Assembly (NCBI GenBank): GCA_963513935.1
Contig: OY740773.1
Span: 96,953,291-97,017,290, forward strand
DNA from: Aphrophora alni
Lineage: Eukaryota > Arthropoda > Insecta > Hemiptera > Aphrophoridae
DNA length: 64,000 nt
Reading direction: 5' to 3'
Made by a program: the position numbers and the translations under genes. Of the stretch, positions 53,211 to 64,000 are shown one piece after another. The notes below the pieces were generated by a model. That model was not told where the DNA came from. It searched no databases and worked only from the letters and a program-made list of their open reading frames with translations. The first letter of the stretch is position 1, and every line of letters starts with the position of its first letter.

Positions 53211-53684
53211 TGTTAGCTGTAATACAGCATCAGTTGTTGATCAATTTTAATGTATGGAATAATTTCAGTTAAACCTGTGTTACTTTTAAAATGTTTTAAA
53301 TTGAAGTATTTATTCTGGAAAAGCTGTTTTTTGTTGCAATCAAATATTGATTGATTGAAAAATAATTTCTCTTCTTTAAAAATTAATTATTTAAAACTAG
53401 CATATTTATTTAGTTAAACATAGATATAAATAAATCACTAGAGCACTGTGATGATTGTATATGAACAAGGAAAAACCCCAAACCACAAAATAACACAACT
53501 ACACAAAACTGTATAATGTGTTTATATTACAATAGAATATAGATATGTGTGAACATAGATATGACAAAGTTTATAGTCCAATACATTACATAAATGTCAG
53601 ACATTAGGAGACACTAAAGAATTTTGAATTGATTTTAATAAAATTTTCCTCGAGAAGTAAAGATCAAGACTAGTAAAAATTTCC
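53211..53684 (+). other. Nmdar2: Nmdar2 3' untranslated region (inferred)
   Basis: AT-rich sequence after the stop with a first clear AATAAA at 53429-53434. The real cleavage site cannot be fixed from sequence. Confidence 0.5.
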
Positions 53685-53775
53685 TTGTTGTTTGAAGGAA
53701 AAATCTCTCGGTCATCATCACATTATAAGTAAAAGGAAGAAATGAACTGGTGAGATGAGATAGGTTCAAAAGATG
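53685..53775 (+). repeat. DR1 dispersed repeat, copy 12 (5' part)
   Basis: TCCTTGTTGTTTGAAGG start, CTCTCGGTCATCATCAC, then decays after GGAAGAAATGAAC. Confidence 0.65.
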
Positions 53776-54044
53776 TCTAATTCAAGACTTGCGTTACTGT
53801 TCCTATATTATTTGGAGGACATGAAGCATGTATTGACAAAGTATAAAGCTCCAAAACAAATTTTTGAGAATCTTAATTAATATTAGCAGAATAAATTGTA
53901 GGCCTTAAAAAGATACAAATATATTCTTTATTGGGACTACAGGCCTATATATGATATTTTAATCTGGGTCCATAAGAATAAATATTCACTAATTCATAAC
54001 AGCTTTAATCTTAGTTACAATAAAAGAAATTAAAAAATTGTTAG

Positions 54045-54220
54045 TAGATAAATTCACTAAAATGTTCCGTACTTTATCAATGTAGCTAAAAAAGTTAAAA
54101 TAAAACATCGATTGTATAATATGTTGACCTGACTTTTACATACTAAATAATTCAAATCATGTAACTTAGTCCATGGTAGAGCAGAAGGAAAATTATGGAT
54201 ATACACATAAAGCCCAATTT
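54045..54220 (+). repeat. dispersed duplicate, unit 1 (pairs with 56125-56290)
   Basis: About 170 bp sharing TACTTTATCAATNTNNCTA, AAAACATCNATTNTATAATAT and ATTATGGATAT(G/A)CACA order with 56125-56290, same orientation, 2 kb apart. No coding capacity recognised; may be a repeat family or an old local duplication. Confidence 0.5.
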
Positions 54221-55229
54221 ATGAGTGGAGCTGGAGTCACAGCCAGTATTAAAAAACTCAAAAAGTCATGATCTTCTTTGTAAAGTGATTGTAAATAAAT
54301 GATTTAATGAAAATAATTGAATGCTACTTTGAGAACTGTAAACAACCTTGTAATTATAAATGGCACGGGTGGTTAAATTATGAACTAATTTGGAAAAAAA
54401 AAAAATTCTCTCAAGGAAAGGAAACATTTAACTATATTTATTTGAACAATTGCCAATCATACTTTATAATTTATTTTACAAAACTATTTCCAATTTAAAT
54501 ATTTTCCAGAATAAATATGAAATATTTTTTTGTGATTTTGTAAAATAATTTGTTAAGTTAGCAATAATTATAATTGTGTTCTATTTGAGTTAAATGGAAG
54601 GTTTTTTATATGTCCCAATTCGTTTTTTTCTCAATCGATGTATGTTTTAAAAATTATAAATTTCAAATGATGTAACTGATGGTGTTTATTGTGCATCTAA
54701 TTTTAAATTATGGTTTGGTCCATCTATGGTTTGACTGTAAATTTATATCTTACAAACATTTTTTGGTTTGTTTTAGTGTTATGTGTTGTTAAGTTTTTAA
54801 AATATATATAAATATAATTATTATATCATTAGTAACTAAATCAATTAATAAGAAATTTTTTATTTATTTAGACACTCAACTCATTGTTAAAATGTAAAAG
54901 TGTTTTCTTTTTTTTTTTTTTTTCAGGTTTAAAAAGTGTTCTAAAGTCAAATGTTCGGTGAAAATTAGACTTTCCAAAATGTTAGTATTTCATGACAGTT
55001 TTCGATCAATAAACCATGAGGCTTGTTTTATGTACTACTAACTATTCTACTATACTGTTGTACTAACTGTTCTAATATAATTTAGACCTATCATGTCCAT
55101 CTATACTATACTTTGAAATATATAACACTTTTCAGATTAATCTAATAACGTTAGAATATCTGTCAATTTATATTATATCCTTGTATTCCATGCAGAAAAC
55201 AAACTTCACACCTTCCTCTCTTCGCTACT
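54221..55229. other. intergenic AT-rich DNA
   Basis: Poly-T run at about 54908-54924. No gene or repeat recognised. Confidence 0.4.
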
Positions 55230-55640
55230 TATGTAAAACCCATTGTCTCTCTGTCTGTCTGAAAGTTTATAACTGAAAAACTACTAATCCGGTAGATACA
55301 ACATCTGCTCAGGTTTTAGCCTTTGTTTGACACAAATTAATTCTCTAGGTCCCAAGTTATAACAATATTTCTCTTTGTGGTTAAAATCAAAATTTCTTAT
55401 ATATTTTAAACATTTTCTTGAAATGTTCAATGACAAAATAATTTTGTGTCGAAGTTTGTACATAATTTAAATGGTAACTGGAAATAAAAATTTGTTTGCA
55501 ATCAATGTAGTAGTCCCGAGTTATAACAATTTTTTGCTGCTGAAAACTAGGATATCCAGATTTTTCAATATATTTTACCTATTCTTAACATTTTCAGTGA
55601 CAGCATATGTTTTGTCACTAACATAATTGCTGAAAAATGT
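55230..55640. repeat. two-unit tandem repeat, about 163-bp period
   Basis: TCCCAAGTTATAACAAT at about 55350 and TCCCGAGTTATAACAAT at about 55513 begin diverged copies that continue with similar ATATTTTA...CATTTTC and TGACA blocks. Unclassified. Confidence 0.55.
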
Positions 55641-55940
55641 ACCAGAGGCCATAGATTTCCTTTTAATCGGTATCAATAACTGGATAGCTACTGCATTGAT
55701 TTAAAAAAAAATATCACTTACAATTAGCATTAAATCATATAGCAACAACAAGCAAGAGGTATATATTAACTTGAGGGTTCAAAGCCGGTGTATTTTATAC
55801 TTTCCAGGATGTGATTTCCGTCGAACATTCAAGGTAGATGACATTGATCTACAAAACCCATGCTTTTCACATAAACATGTTACATGGTCACATGTGATGT
55901 GGGCAATAATCTCTACTTGCTGACAGGTAATGGTAAAACT

Positions 55941-55964
55941 AAAAAAAAAAAAAAAAAAAAAAAA
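55941..55964. repeat. poly-A tract (about 24 nt)
   Basis: A run flanked by a short plus-strand open stretch (about 55811-55920) that I could not identify. Confidence 0.85.
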
Positions 55965-56124
55965 TTTAAAGGCCCTCAGATAAAAATGCTTTTCTGTTGT
56001 CTTTTCTCCTTTTATCTTCTCTGCTAAAGGATAATTTTTAAAATTATGCAAAGGACAATATTTTGCATTTGTTTTTTTAAAATTTTTAATACAATGTTTT
56101 TTTTTTTAATTTTGGTATATTTTA

Positions 56125-56290
56125 TTCAATAAATTCATGTACTTTATCAATCTGTCTACAAAAGTTAAATCAAACATCAATTCTATAATATCTTATTTTG
56201 AGTTTCACACACTAAATAATATAAACCGTGTAGTCAACATGGGTAAGTCAAAGGATACTATGGATATGCACACAAAGCGTATTATAAATA
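56125..56290 (+). repeat. dispersed duplicate, unit 2 (pairs with 54045-54220)
   Basis: Second copy of the segment at 54 kb; see that entry for shared landmarks. Confidence 0.5.
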
Positions 56291-56595
56291 CAACTCAAAA
56301 GGTATGTTTTGTGGTCATCCCAGACTAGTGAATTGGATATAAATTTAAAAAGTAAGTTTCAAATTTACTCACATTTATTGGGGGTATTTTTATTATTTAT
56401 TCAAATCTACTGACCCACAGATTTAAAGTAACACACAGACAGTCAGATGCCATAGAACATAACGGACTGTATGTGTACTTTTACTTTAATACAGTAGGAA
56501 ACCCATCAAGCAGTAAAAGTACGATTAAATTAATTTTAGTACATTATCTGAAAGTTACATATCACTAACTAAAAGCACATTTCCTTCATTCTAGC

Positions 56596-56985
56596 CTAGC
56601 ATTCATAACTAGGAGGGTGCACTATCAAAATTGTCATTTGCCAAATTAAAAATCTCCAGACATCTGATTTCGACTTATTGAAGTGATATAGGACGTGGTC
56701 AACACTGATGTACTTATTCTTATATATGATGGCCAATGAAAAACCATTTGGACAATTCTCTTCTATGATACTACTGAGGTACATCATGGTCTGAGTGTTG
56801 AAAATATCCTTTCAGTTGTAGGCGCTCTAATAGGAAGGGTCACAAATATATGCAAGAACGCATTAATATTTGTGTAGAAATGATTCCATTGCAGTGGAAT
56901 GGCATGATGAAAAATTCTTCTGAGTGTGATACAGCTCAATAGCCCAGAGAATTCAACCTTCAGTTCTGTATTTGTGGCCAAGAAA
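56596..56985 (-). pseudogene. hAT transposase C-terminal (dimerisation domain) remnant
   Basis: Minus-strand frame 56981-56784 ends FVTLPIRAPTTERIFSTLRP, the hAT LP(V/I)S..AERSFS.LR signature. A shift at 56784-56787 leads into frame 56787-56596 with TMMYLSSIIEENCPNGFSLA and a VDHVLYHFNKSK block, equivalent to the LRSTM..ERLNGLALL helix pair of the family. The rest of the gene is not recognisable. An old relic unrelated in strand to the host gene. Confidence 0.7.
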
Positions 56986-58724
56986 TCTCTATATTAAGTT
57001 TCTGCCACTGTCATAAAGTCTCCAATAATATATTAGTTTGTTAAATTAATTTGTGGAACTTTAAATTTTGAAATACTACACATTTTTTGATACTTATGTC
57101 TATTGTACTTATCAACGTTTACCATTAAAAAAAAACAGATAGTCCCTCTCTAGATCCACGTCTGAATGTGAATATTTAATCAAATTTATATAATGATTAA
57201 ATAATTTTTAGTAAGGGATGTTTAGTTACTTACTTGGTCTAATTTAAGTAAACATTAAAAAAAAATCTCTTTGTTTTTTAGTTTACATAAAATAGTGGTT
57301 AGCTAATACAGCTTTAGTGCTTCCTCCATTGAATATTCAAAATGACTAAAAGTTTAGTCATATAAATAAATTTTTCCTTAAGGTTTTACCCAGCTTTAAA
57401 CCTATAATTTACACTAGGTATACTCTCCAAACTCAATCATAAATAATACATAACATATAAGCTTCATGGATATGAATTCAATCAAATATTTCATCAATAT
57501 AAATAAATAAAAAATTATGATATTTTGCTTTAGAACTCTACCGAGATATAATGTTGTAGAATATTAATTCATTTTTAAATTTGACAAAGGAAAACATACT
57601 AATATTTGTACTATATTAGTGTCGAGTAGGTGATATTTATTGTAGATGAATATATGAACAAAATATAAATGCATTTTAAATATATATTATACTAAACAAT
57701 ATTGTTACTGTTCAAGATTCAAGATTAAAATAAAAAGTTTAAATAAAAATTCAAGCTGATGGAGCTTGTAAATCTTAGTTTTAGCATGGATAGATTTAGT
57801 TGTGACTGCACTTGAATGTTCACAAGCTTAGTGCTCAAGTTTTTTAATGTGCCTGTTTATATCCACATTCGTTTTAATACCTTCAAATTTAATACGTATT
57901 ATGGATGTCAACAACAACCTATGTTTGTTGTGCAAAGAACTTGTTCAATGTTTCCTTCACCAATATGTTGTTAAATTTTAGATAATAAGTAGTTATTTTG
58001 TATAAGTTTCATTTTTAAATATCATGTATGGTTCATGAATGACTCATAATACAGGTAACATAAATGTTTATTTAAAATGAAAACAAAATCTGGTAGTCAT
58101 TTAAATTTAATTAAATATTTAATGTTTTTTTTAATATTGCTGTATCGCTGTGTCTAATATGTATATATTGTATGATAATTAATTATTTTCATTGTTTTTA
58201 AGGTTACTCAAACAAAAGAGAAGGACATACAAATTATGCAAATTTAAATATATTCTTATTCAAATTATTTATTACCACAACTTGATATGTGTATATATTG
58301 AAACCAATTTCCGAAAATGGTCATTGGACGAAATAAATCCTCCATCCTAAGATCGAGTGTTTAAAATGACTAAAATTCAAATTATACTGTAATATCTGAC
58401 TTTGGTTCTTTTCTTTTTCTTCTTGATCAAGGCCCTCCAGCTGAGTTGCTGATATCTCAATATGATGGACTTGTCAACAAAACTTCTAATGGAAACTACT
58501 ATTCATTCAAGTCCTGCAATCCTCTGCAACAAACGTGATCCCCCATTACAGAAGAGAGTGTTCAATAAAGTTTTTTCCTTAATTGTACACCTTACAAATA
58601 GGGTTGTCCGTAAAGTAAAATCTAAAAATATATTTCTATGTGATGAGACATCCTCCAATGTTAGCTTTTGCCTAAACATTTGCTCTAATTTACTTATATT
58701 TTTAAGTTAGACCATATAGAAATT
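56986..58724. other. intergenic AT-rich DNA
   Basis: No gene recognised. At 58437-58543 a plus-strand frame without a start (GPPAELLISQYDGLVNKTSN...) follows a pyrimidine-rich AG and looks somewhat coding, but I cannot name it and it ends at a TGA. Confidence 0.35.
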
Positions 58725-59110
58725 TCTAAATTACAAAAAGGTGATGACCAGTGTTCTAGTCCATCCGTCCCTAAACTGAATACAACTGCCAGAGATGGAA
58801 CTTTTGAGAAATCAGGTTAGGCTAGCCTACCAAGTCTTGACACATTTCTTCCTATTCTGTCAGTCACTTTATTACCTGGAATGCCACAATTCCTGAAAAA
58901 ACATTAACAGGATATTCACTTTTCTTTAACTTTTTCTAGCACTTCGACAATTTCTCTGGTCTGAAAGTAGTACGGTAATTGGAAGGTTTGTATTAAACCA
59001 ATGATTGCAAAGCAGAACTATAGTTGATAAAAATTGACATTTATCTTCAAATATAGTCTTACAATGCTGCAGATATGACAAGGAGTTCTATGTCTATGAA
59101 ATCCTATGAA
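58725..59110 (-). pseudogene. non-LTR retroelement RNase H domain remnant
   Basis: Minus-strand traces: a YSSALQSLVQYKPSNY block like the D-S-LSAL helix of retroelement RNase H, then GIPGNKVTDRIGRNVSRLG, the C-terminal GIPGNE.AD...K motif. Frames are broken. Only this fragment is seen; no reverse transcriptase alongside. Confidence 0.6.
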
Positions 59111-61071
59111 GATATTGAGTCATAATACTCATAGCTGGTTTCAAGAATGAAAAAACATGACACATCTTCATGCAGATTCAAGACACGATCAGTGTAAATA
59201 TGTAGATTTAAACTTTGGATGTTATAAAATGACTAAACCTGATTATTTTATTGAGGAATGTTCAGAGTGTAATATATCGTTTTATATATTGGTACAACTA
59301 GCCAACACTTATCTGCTACCTCAGCTGACCATCATTCCTGCTCTTTTATCAGTTGAAATTAAAATATTTTATTTGTAGCAGAAAAGTACTCTATTTCGAG
59401 TTTCTGAAAGCTGTTCTGGAGAAGAAAAAAAACCTGTTCTCTTGTGAAAAGAGAGATCCATTGATAAAAGAAAAATATAATAAATGAAATTTGAATAGTA
59501 TCAAGGTTTCATTGAAAAAAGAAGCTGAAGAAATGTTTTAAATTTCCGACCTATGAACATAAGACAAACAGTTTTGATTAAAACAACTGACATTAACAAG
59601 AGATGGACATTTATATTTTACAGTGCATTTTATTATGTAACTTTTATATTTGATTGTAAATTATCATATGTTATTCTGAATCTCCAGACTTTCTATTTTA
59701 TTATAACATTCTAAATCAATATTCGTATTTTTTATTTGATGTCCACTTTAGATTGTGTATTATTTGCACTATGACTAACTTGGATATCACCCCTTATTTT
59801 AACTTTTGTCATTTTAAAACATCCAATCATAGGATCAAGGATTTATGTTACGCAGTGGCCATTTTCAGAATTTCCACTCAACTTACACAATAAATAATGT
59901 ATAGTTTTTAAAGATATAAAAGACATTTGGTGCTATCATTGTGTAGGTATTTCATAACCTATGTTGCTAACCTAACACATTATGGATTTCTGTTTACTTA
60001 CATTCCAATTATATTACTTTTTTACTTTAATTAATTTTTTTTTACTTTTTACTTGAAAATTATATCCAACTTTAAATTTCTTTTAAAGACAAACTGATTT
60101 GTTAGAAACCAAACTCTTAAGGCAATTGTTTGATAAATATCGCCAATCATATTTTATTCGATCACTTTACAAATATATTTTAATTTTTAACATTTGAATA
60201 TTTACCACAATAAACATAACACAAATATTTGAGTATATGTAACAAGTGAAAATAATGAATTAGTCATTGAAACATTGTCTACATTTGAATAAATTTAATT
60301 TTGGAAAATTTATTTATTTCATTTCGTAATTGAAGTTTTGACAAGTGTTGCTCATTTTAAATGATTTCGAAATATCTAGCAATTTTTTAATTGTTATTTT
60401 CAAGTTTGTTGCTCAAACACAGAGGTATAAAAGAAATTCAATGGTTCTAGTATAAGAAACTCAAGACCATTGCTAGTTAGATATATTCTGTAAGTCAATC
60501 TTGAATTCCTATTTTTATTTGTCAAAGTGGTAATAAAATTACTTCCCTTCATCTAAATTTCATCAAATTAAAGTATTAAGGGCACTGTTAAATATCTAGG
60601 TGCATAATATTCAGCACTTACCTAAATACAGCTCTATTATAATAAAATGAAAGATTCCAACTTAAAAAATTGTTGAGATTAACGATATTTTTTAGATACA
60701 TCTACCATCTGTGTAGTGAATTTTCAGTACAACTTTGCTCCATTTACAAATAATATGCCGTGACATGTAAACACAATTATTATTAATTTCAAAAAAGATA
60801 TAAACTATATTTTGTCCACATTACAAATATTTTGTTAGGGATAAAATATTTGAATTCAAATTTAAACATTTATTTTTTAAATAAATTATATTTATTAATA
60901 ATTAAAAATATTTATACTTTATATTGATTTATTATCTATGAATAAAATTAAATGATAAACAAATATACTGTGTGTTATATACAGTCCTTCACAGTAAAGG
61001 TATTCTAATTACTACGATAACAATTGTTTTTCGATCAAATACAAAATATTTTTTAACATGTATATACTGTA
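59111..61071. other. intergenic AT-rich DNA, nothing recognised
   Basis: The open frame 59157-59378 has no motif; otherwise very AT-rich. Confidence 0.4.
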
Positions 61072-62102
61072 TGCCCGTAATTATGAATTTTACTTAAGAC
61101 TTCCTTAAGAGACCCAAGGAAACATTTAACTCTTCTTTTACACTACCTCTCTACGACTTCATATTTCAAGAACACTCATTAATATTACTATTCCTTTACT
61201 AAGTTATTCTTCTTTGTTAAGGAGCAATTAAAGGTACCCGAAAGGAACTACGTCATAAATATCAATAAGAACCAATGACAGTTCAGTAATTACTACAGCT
61301 GATTGTTCATTAATCGCTAAACAGCTGTCATCTGCCGTGTGTTAGTAAGTTTTGTCAAAAATGAATTCACAATCACGAGGAGAAAGATCGGAAAAGAGGA
61401 AAACGATGCCAAATTTTTCTAAAATATTTGTTTAAAAATATAAAATATGAATTGAGAATAAAAGCAAGTACAGGCACAGGCATATTTTGAACAAAAAAAT
61501 TATGTGTAGGTCAAATACCAATTACACATTTTGCTGTAATTGTGTATAGTAGAGTAAGAATGTTCTAATAATTTCAGTAATTGTTTCCCCAAACAATATT
61601 ATTTAATATTGTTTACACTATCTCTATTATCTGCTGCATTTATATCATGGAACTTTAAACCATCTGTTTATTTGATTTCTAACATTTTATCAAAATTAAC
61701 AGCTGCATACAATAACAAAAAAATAATATATCCAAAAATTTATTAACCAGCATCCTGCAAGTATCTTTTCATTACTAGTTGTGACACCTCATTTACCTGG
61801 ATAAAGAATTCTAGAAAATAGACTTTCATCATATTCACAATATTTAATAACAAACTAGGCCTACCATTCAGAATTGAAGGATGTAGTTAAGGGAGGTTTA
61901 AGATAGTTCTTGACTAACCTTAGTGCTAAGTAATGATAACAGGTTAAATCGTTAAGATAATCCTTAGCAATTTGTCTTCCTTAATAAAGGAAATACTAAA
62001 GGTACATATATAAAATAAAAGATTATTAAGGGAGCCCTAGGTAAACAGCATAAGGAGACCTTAAATAAACTAAATCCTAAGGAACTTCAAAAATACGTGC
62101 CT
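61072..62102 (+). mobile_element. possible PIF/Harbinger-like non-autonomous element
   Basis: Left end TGCCCGTAATTATGAA and right end (inverted) GGCACGTATTTTTGAA match at about 12 of 16, and many CCTTAAG/CTTAAGG-type motifs cluster near both ends. Inside, ATG at 61361 opens a 25-codon frame with RGERSEKRKTMPNFSK, reminiscent of the start of Harbinger Myb-like proteins, then stops. The 3-bp target duplication is not clear. Tentative. Confidence 0.35.
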
Positions 62103-62639
62103 AAGCGTTCAATATATTCCCATGTTTTTTTAAAAATATGATGCTACTCTTCCACATTTAATGTTAAACATATTTTTTCTGCATAATTAAAGCACTGTTA
62201 ATTTTTATTTTTTTTTTTTACTTTTTAAATTTTTGTATTCTTTTTTAAATAAAATACAAAAATAAACCATAAAGCAAACAAAAACAATATATCTCTATAT
62301 TATAATATACCCTAAAATAAATTATCAAAAATACCAAGTTTCTATAGTATGTTTGTTAGTAATTTAAAATAATTTAATGACACTTGTAGTATATTTATGT
62401 AAAGAGTTCAAATTTGTTTCAAATATATATGTATATGAAACAAATTTATCATATTATTTTTAACATTTATGACTAGACTTTTTTAAATGCAGTTTTAAAT
62501 TTTTTTTTTAAACCATGGGTGATCCTGATCAATGATAGTTGTTTTGCTTGCTGTTTTGTTCTAAGAGATAAAAAACAGGGATCTTAAACCGCAAAAATCC
62601 ATGATTATTTTAACACAGTTTTCTTACAAGTTTAAAATT

Positions 62640-64000
62640 ATTATATAGTGGCCAGCAATTAAGTCATGTTATCATGAACATTAAATATAAAGTAGCGAAG
62701 ATCAGAGTGTTGTTATATGCTGATGACATTGTGTTGCTGGCCCCTGCTCCTGTAGTATTGCAATATATGATAACAAATTTAGAAAGATATTGTGACGCTT
62801 GGAATTTGAAAATAAATTTGGACAAATCTAAAATTATGGTCTTTCGAAATGGGGGGAAATTATCGTCTCATGAGCGATGGTTTTATAAAGGTGAACGGAT
62901 TGAATGTGTCAACAAGTATAAATATCTAGGTCTGACTCTGACACCAGCATTGTCTTTACAATGTCATTTTGAAGAGAAACTGACAGCATCTAAAAATGCC
63001 ATCAATCATGCTTGGGTAAATTTGTTAGGCCATGCAAGTATTACCCTATTAACTAAATCGGAATGTTTTAAAGCTGTAGCCAGGTCAATCATGTGTTACG
63101 GAGCCCAAGTGTGGGGATATCGGGAACATGATTCGGTAGAACAGCTGTTACGTTTTTTTATCAAACGGATTCTGTGTCTGCCACAAAACACACCTAACTA
63201 TATGTTGTATTTGGAGACAAATTTTGAAAAATTGTTTGTTTTTGCTTTTAAGTTACATTTTAAATACATAATAAAAGTGCTGGACATGGCCGATAACCGT
63301 CTACCTAATATTTTATCAAAAGAAATAATTAGGAAAAATCTATTTTGGTTTCGAGAGTGGCAGTATTTGGCTGAAAGGCATTCTGTGCCGTTATCAGCTG
63401 ATGCGGGACTATGGCGGGGGCAACTGATGACCTTATGGCAAGCGATAAGGGACGATGCTAGGCAGAAATGTATACAAGCCGCTAGGACAAGTCAGTACCA
63501 TGCCTTATACAGAGAGGTAGACTATGACCTAGGCGATAAAACTTATTTTAGAGAGGAATTTAATTCAAAATTAATTGGATGGGTTTTCAAGTGTAGGGGA
63601 GATTTGCTTCATTTAAATTATAAACCTTGGGTCAGGGAACAAAATTATAATTGCTCTCTTTGTAATTTAAATCAGTTCGAGGATACATACCATTTTATCG
63701 GAAAATGTCCAATTTTAAAGGATTTCAGATTTAGGTGGTTCAAAACGCATGAACTAAGTAAGGAAGAGGTTTTAAAGTATTTAAATGGGCACGATTGGGT
63801 GCGGCTTGCAAAATTTTCTCAACAAGCTTGGCAATACAGATGGGCTTTAATTCAGGAATTTAATTTCTAATTCCCTATCGGGACGTCTATACATTTTTAA
63901 ACTTTTGTTTCCACATGTTTTCCAAATTGTAAGATATTTTCCGTTTTGTAATTTAATACCGTAAATATAAATTTTTTTAAGATTTAATTTTGATGCAAAT
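62640..64000 (+). mobile_element. 5'-truncated non-LTR retrotransposon, runs off window
   Basis: Begins just before the reverse transcriptase active-site block and continues into a 3' untranslated region that leaves the window. No tail or target duplication visible. Confidence 0.75.
62674..63870 (+). CDS. non-LTR reverse transcriptase, C-terminal 398 residues, frame intact
   Basis: Starts (the ATG is arbitrary, since the element is 5'-truncated) 10 residues before the catalytic VLLYADDIVLLA. Then ERYCDAWNLKINLDKSKIMV, YKGERIECVNKYKYLGLTLT (palm to thumb), the CYGAQVWG block, a helical connection region, and a terminal Cys/His cluster, CSLCNLNQFEDTYHFIGKC. No stop or shift over 398 codons, in contrast with every other retroelement piece here, so it inserted recently or is still constrained. 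The missing N-terminus (endonuclease, reverse transcriptase blocks before the active site) makes it non-functional. Clade uncertain. Confidence 0.82.
   Translation: MNIKYKVAKIRVLLYADDIVLLAPAPVVLQYMITNLERYCDAWNLKINLDKSKIMVFRNGGKLSSHERWFYKGERIECVNKYKYLGLTLTPALSLQCHFEEKLTASKNAINHAWVNLLGHASITLLTKSECFKAVARSIMCYGAQVWGYREHDSVEQLLRFFIKRILCLPQNTPNYMLYLETNFEKLFVFAFKLHFKYIIKVLDMADNRLPNILSKEIIRKNLFWFREWQYLAERHSVPLSADAGLWRGQLMTLWQAIRDDARQKCIQAARTSQYHALYREVDYDLGDKTYFREEFNSKLIGWVFKCRGDLLHLNYKPWVREQNYNCSLCNLNQFEDTYHFIGKCPILKDFRFRWFKTHELSKEEVLKYLNGHDWVRLAKFSQQAWQYRWALIQEFNF

Noticed and set aside
55811..55920. Short plus-strand open stretch after CTTTCCAG
   Set aside because: No recognisable protein, no matching donor phase, lies beyond the Nmdar2 stop.
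58437..58543. Open stretch beginning GPPAELLIS after a pyrimidine-rich AG
   Set aside because: Looks faintly coding, but no family, partner exon or donor could be assigned.
1..64000. tRNA, rRNA or CRISPR loci
   Set aside because: No cloverleaf with A and B boxes, no rRNA-like sequence and no regularly spaced repeats of CRISPR type were seen on either strand.

Overview
The window reads as a strongly AT-rich stretch of animal, most likely insect, genomic DNA. There are no operons, ribosome binding sites or prokaryotic genes. The only host gene I can support is a large plus-strand gene for an ionotropic glutamate receptor of the NMDA type, GluN2-like subunit (Nmdar2). I assembled it by hand from 13 phase-compatible exons between 5,777 and 53,210, plus a probable 25-nt micro-exon at 1,014 and a probable 90-nt exon at 41,683. 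Its first exons (signal peptide and most of the amino-terminal domain) must lie to the left of the window. A hemipteran-like insect is a reasonable guess from the gene sequence, intron sizes and repeat types, but this is inference.

Layout. 1-655: internally deleted mariner element running off the left edge. 1-5.8 kb: dispersed repeats around the micro-exon. 5.8-13.9 kb: a large intron carrying a 5'-truncated non-LTR retrotransposon, a GC-richer CCAAT-box patch with a 35-bp minisatellite, and a complete short piggyBac derivative. 13.9-31.9 kb: eleven exons encoding the linker, ligand-binding lobes S1 and S2, the pore and all membrane segments. Their introns are loaded with a second piggyBac derivative, a piggyBac MITE, a Penelope-like mini-element, a dead jockey-type retroelement and hairpin MITEs. 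31.9-53.2 kb: very long introns separating small cytoplasmic-tail exons, with a dead piggyBac (minus strand), a striking perfect inverted repeat, a nested MITE and a dead pogo/Tigger element. 53.2-64 kb: 3' region and intergenic DNA with hAT, RNase H and Harbinger-like remnants, and a 398-codon open reverse transcriptase fragment at the right end.

How the gene works. Known GluN2 biology is that the subunit binds glutamate through the S1/S2 clamshell and co-assembles with GluN1 into a calcium-permeable channel. The assembled protein keeps the glutamate-contact positions and an M3 gate motif. It has Gln rather than Asn at the pore selectivity position and ends in a class I PDZ-ligand-like tail (ETVL). 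Everything else in the window is mobile DNA. Three home-made repeat names are used: DR1 (about 250 bp, possible Helitron-like 3' end, about 14 copies), DR2 (about 500-700 bp, 5 copies) and DR3 (about 330 bp, 3 copies). Boundaries of repeats are approximate unless target duplications are quoted. No tRNA, rRNA or CRISPR was seen.
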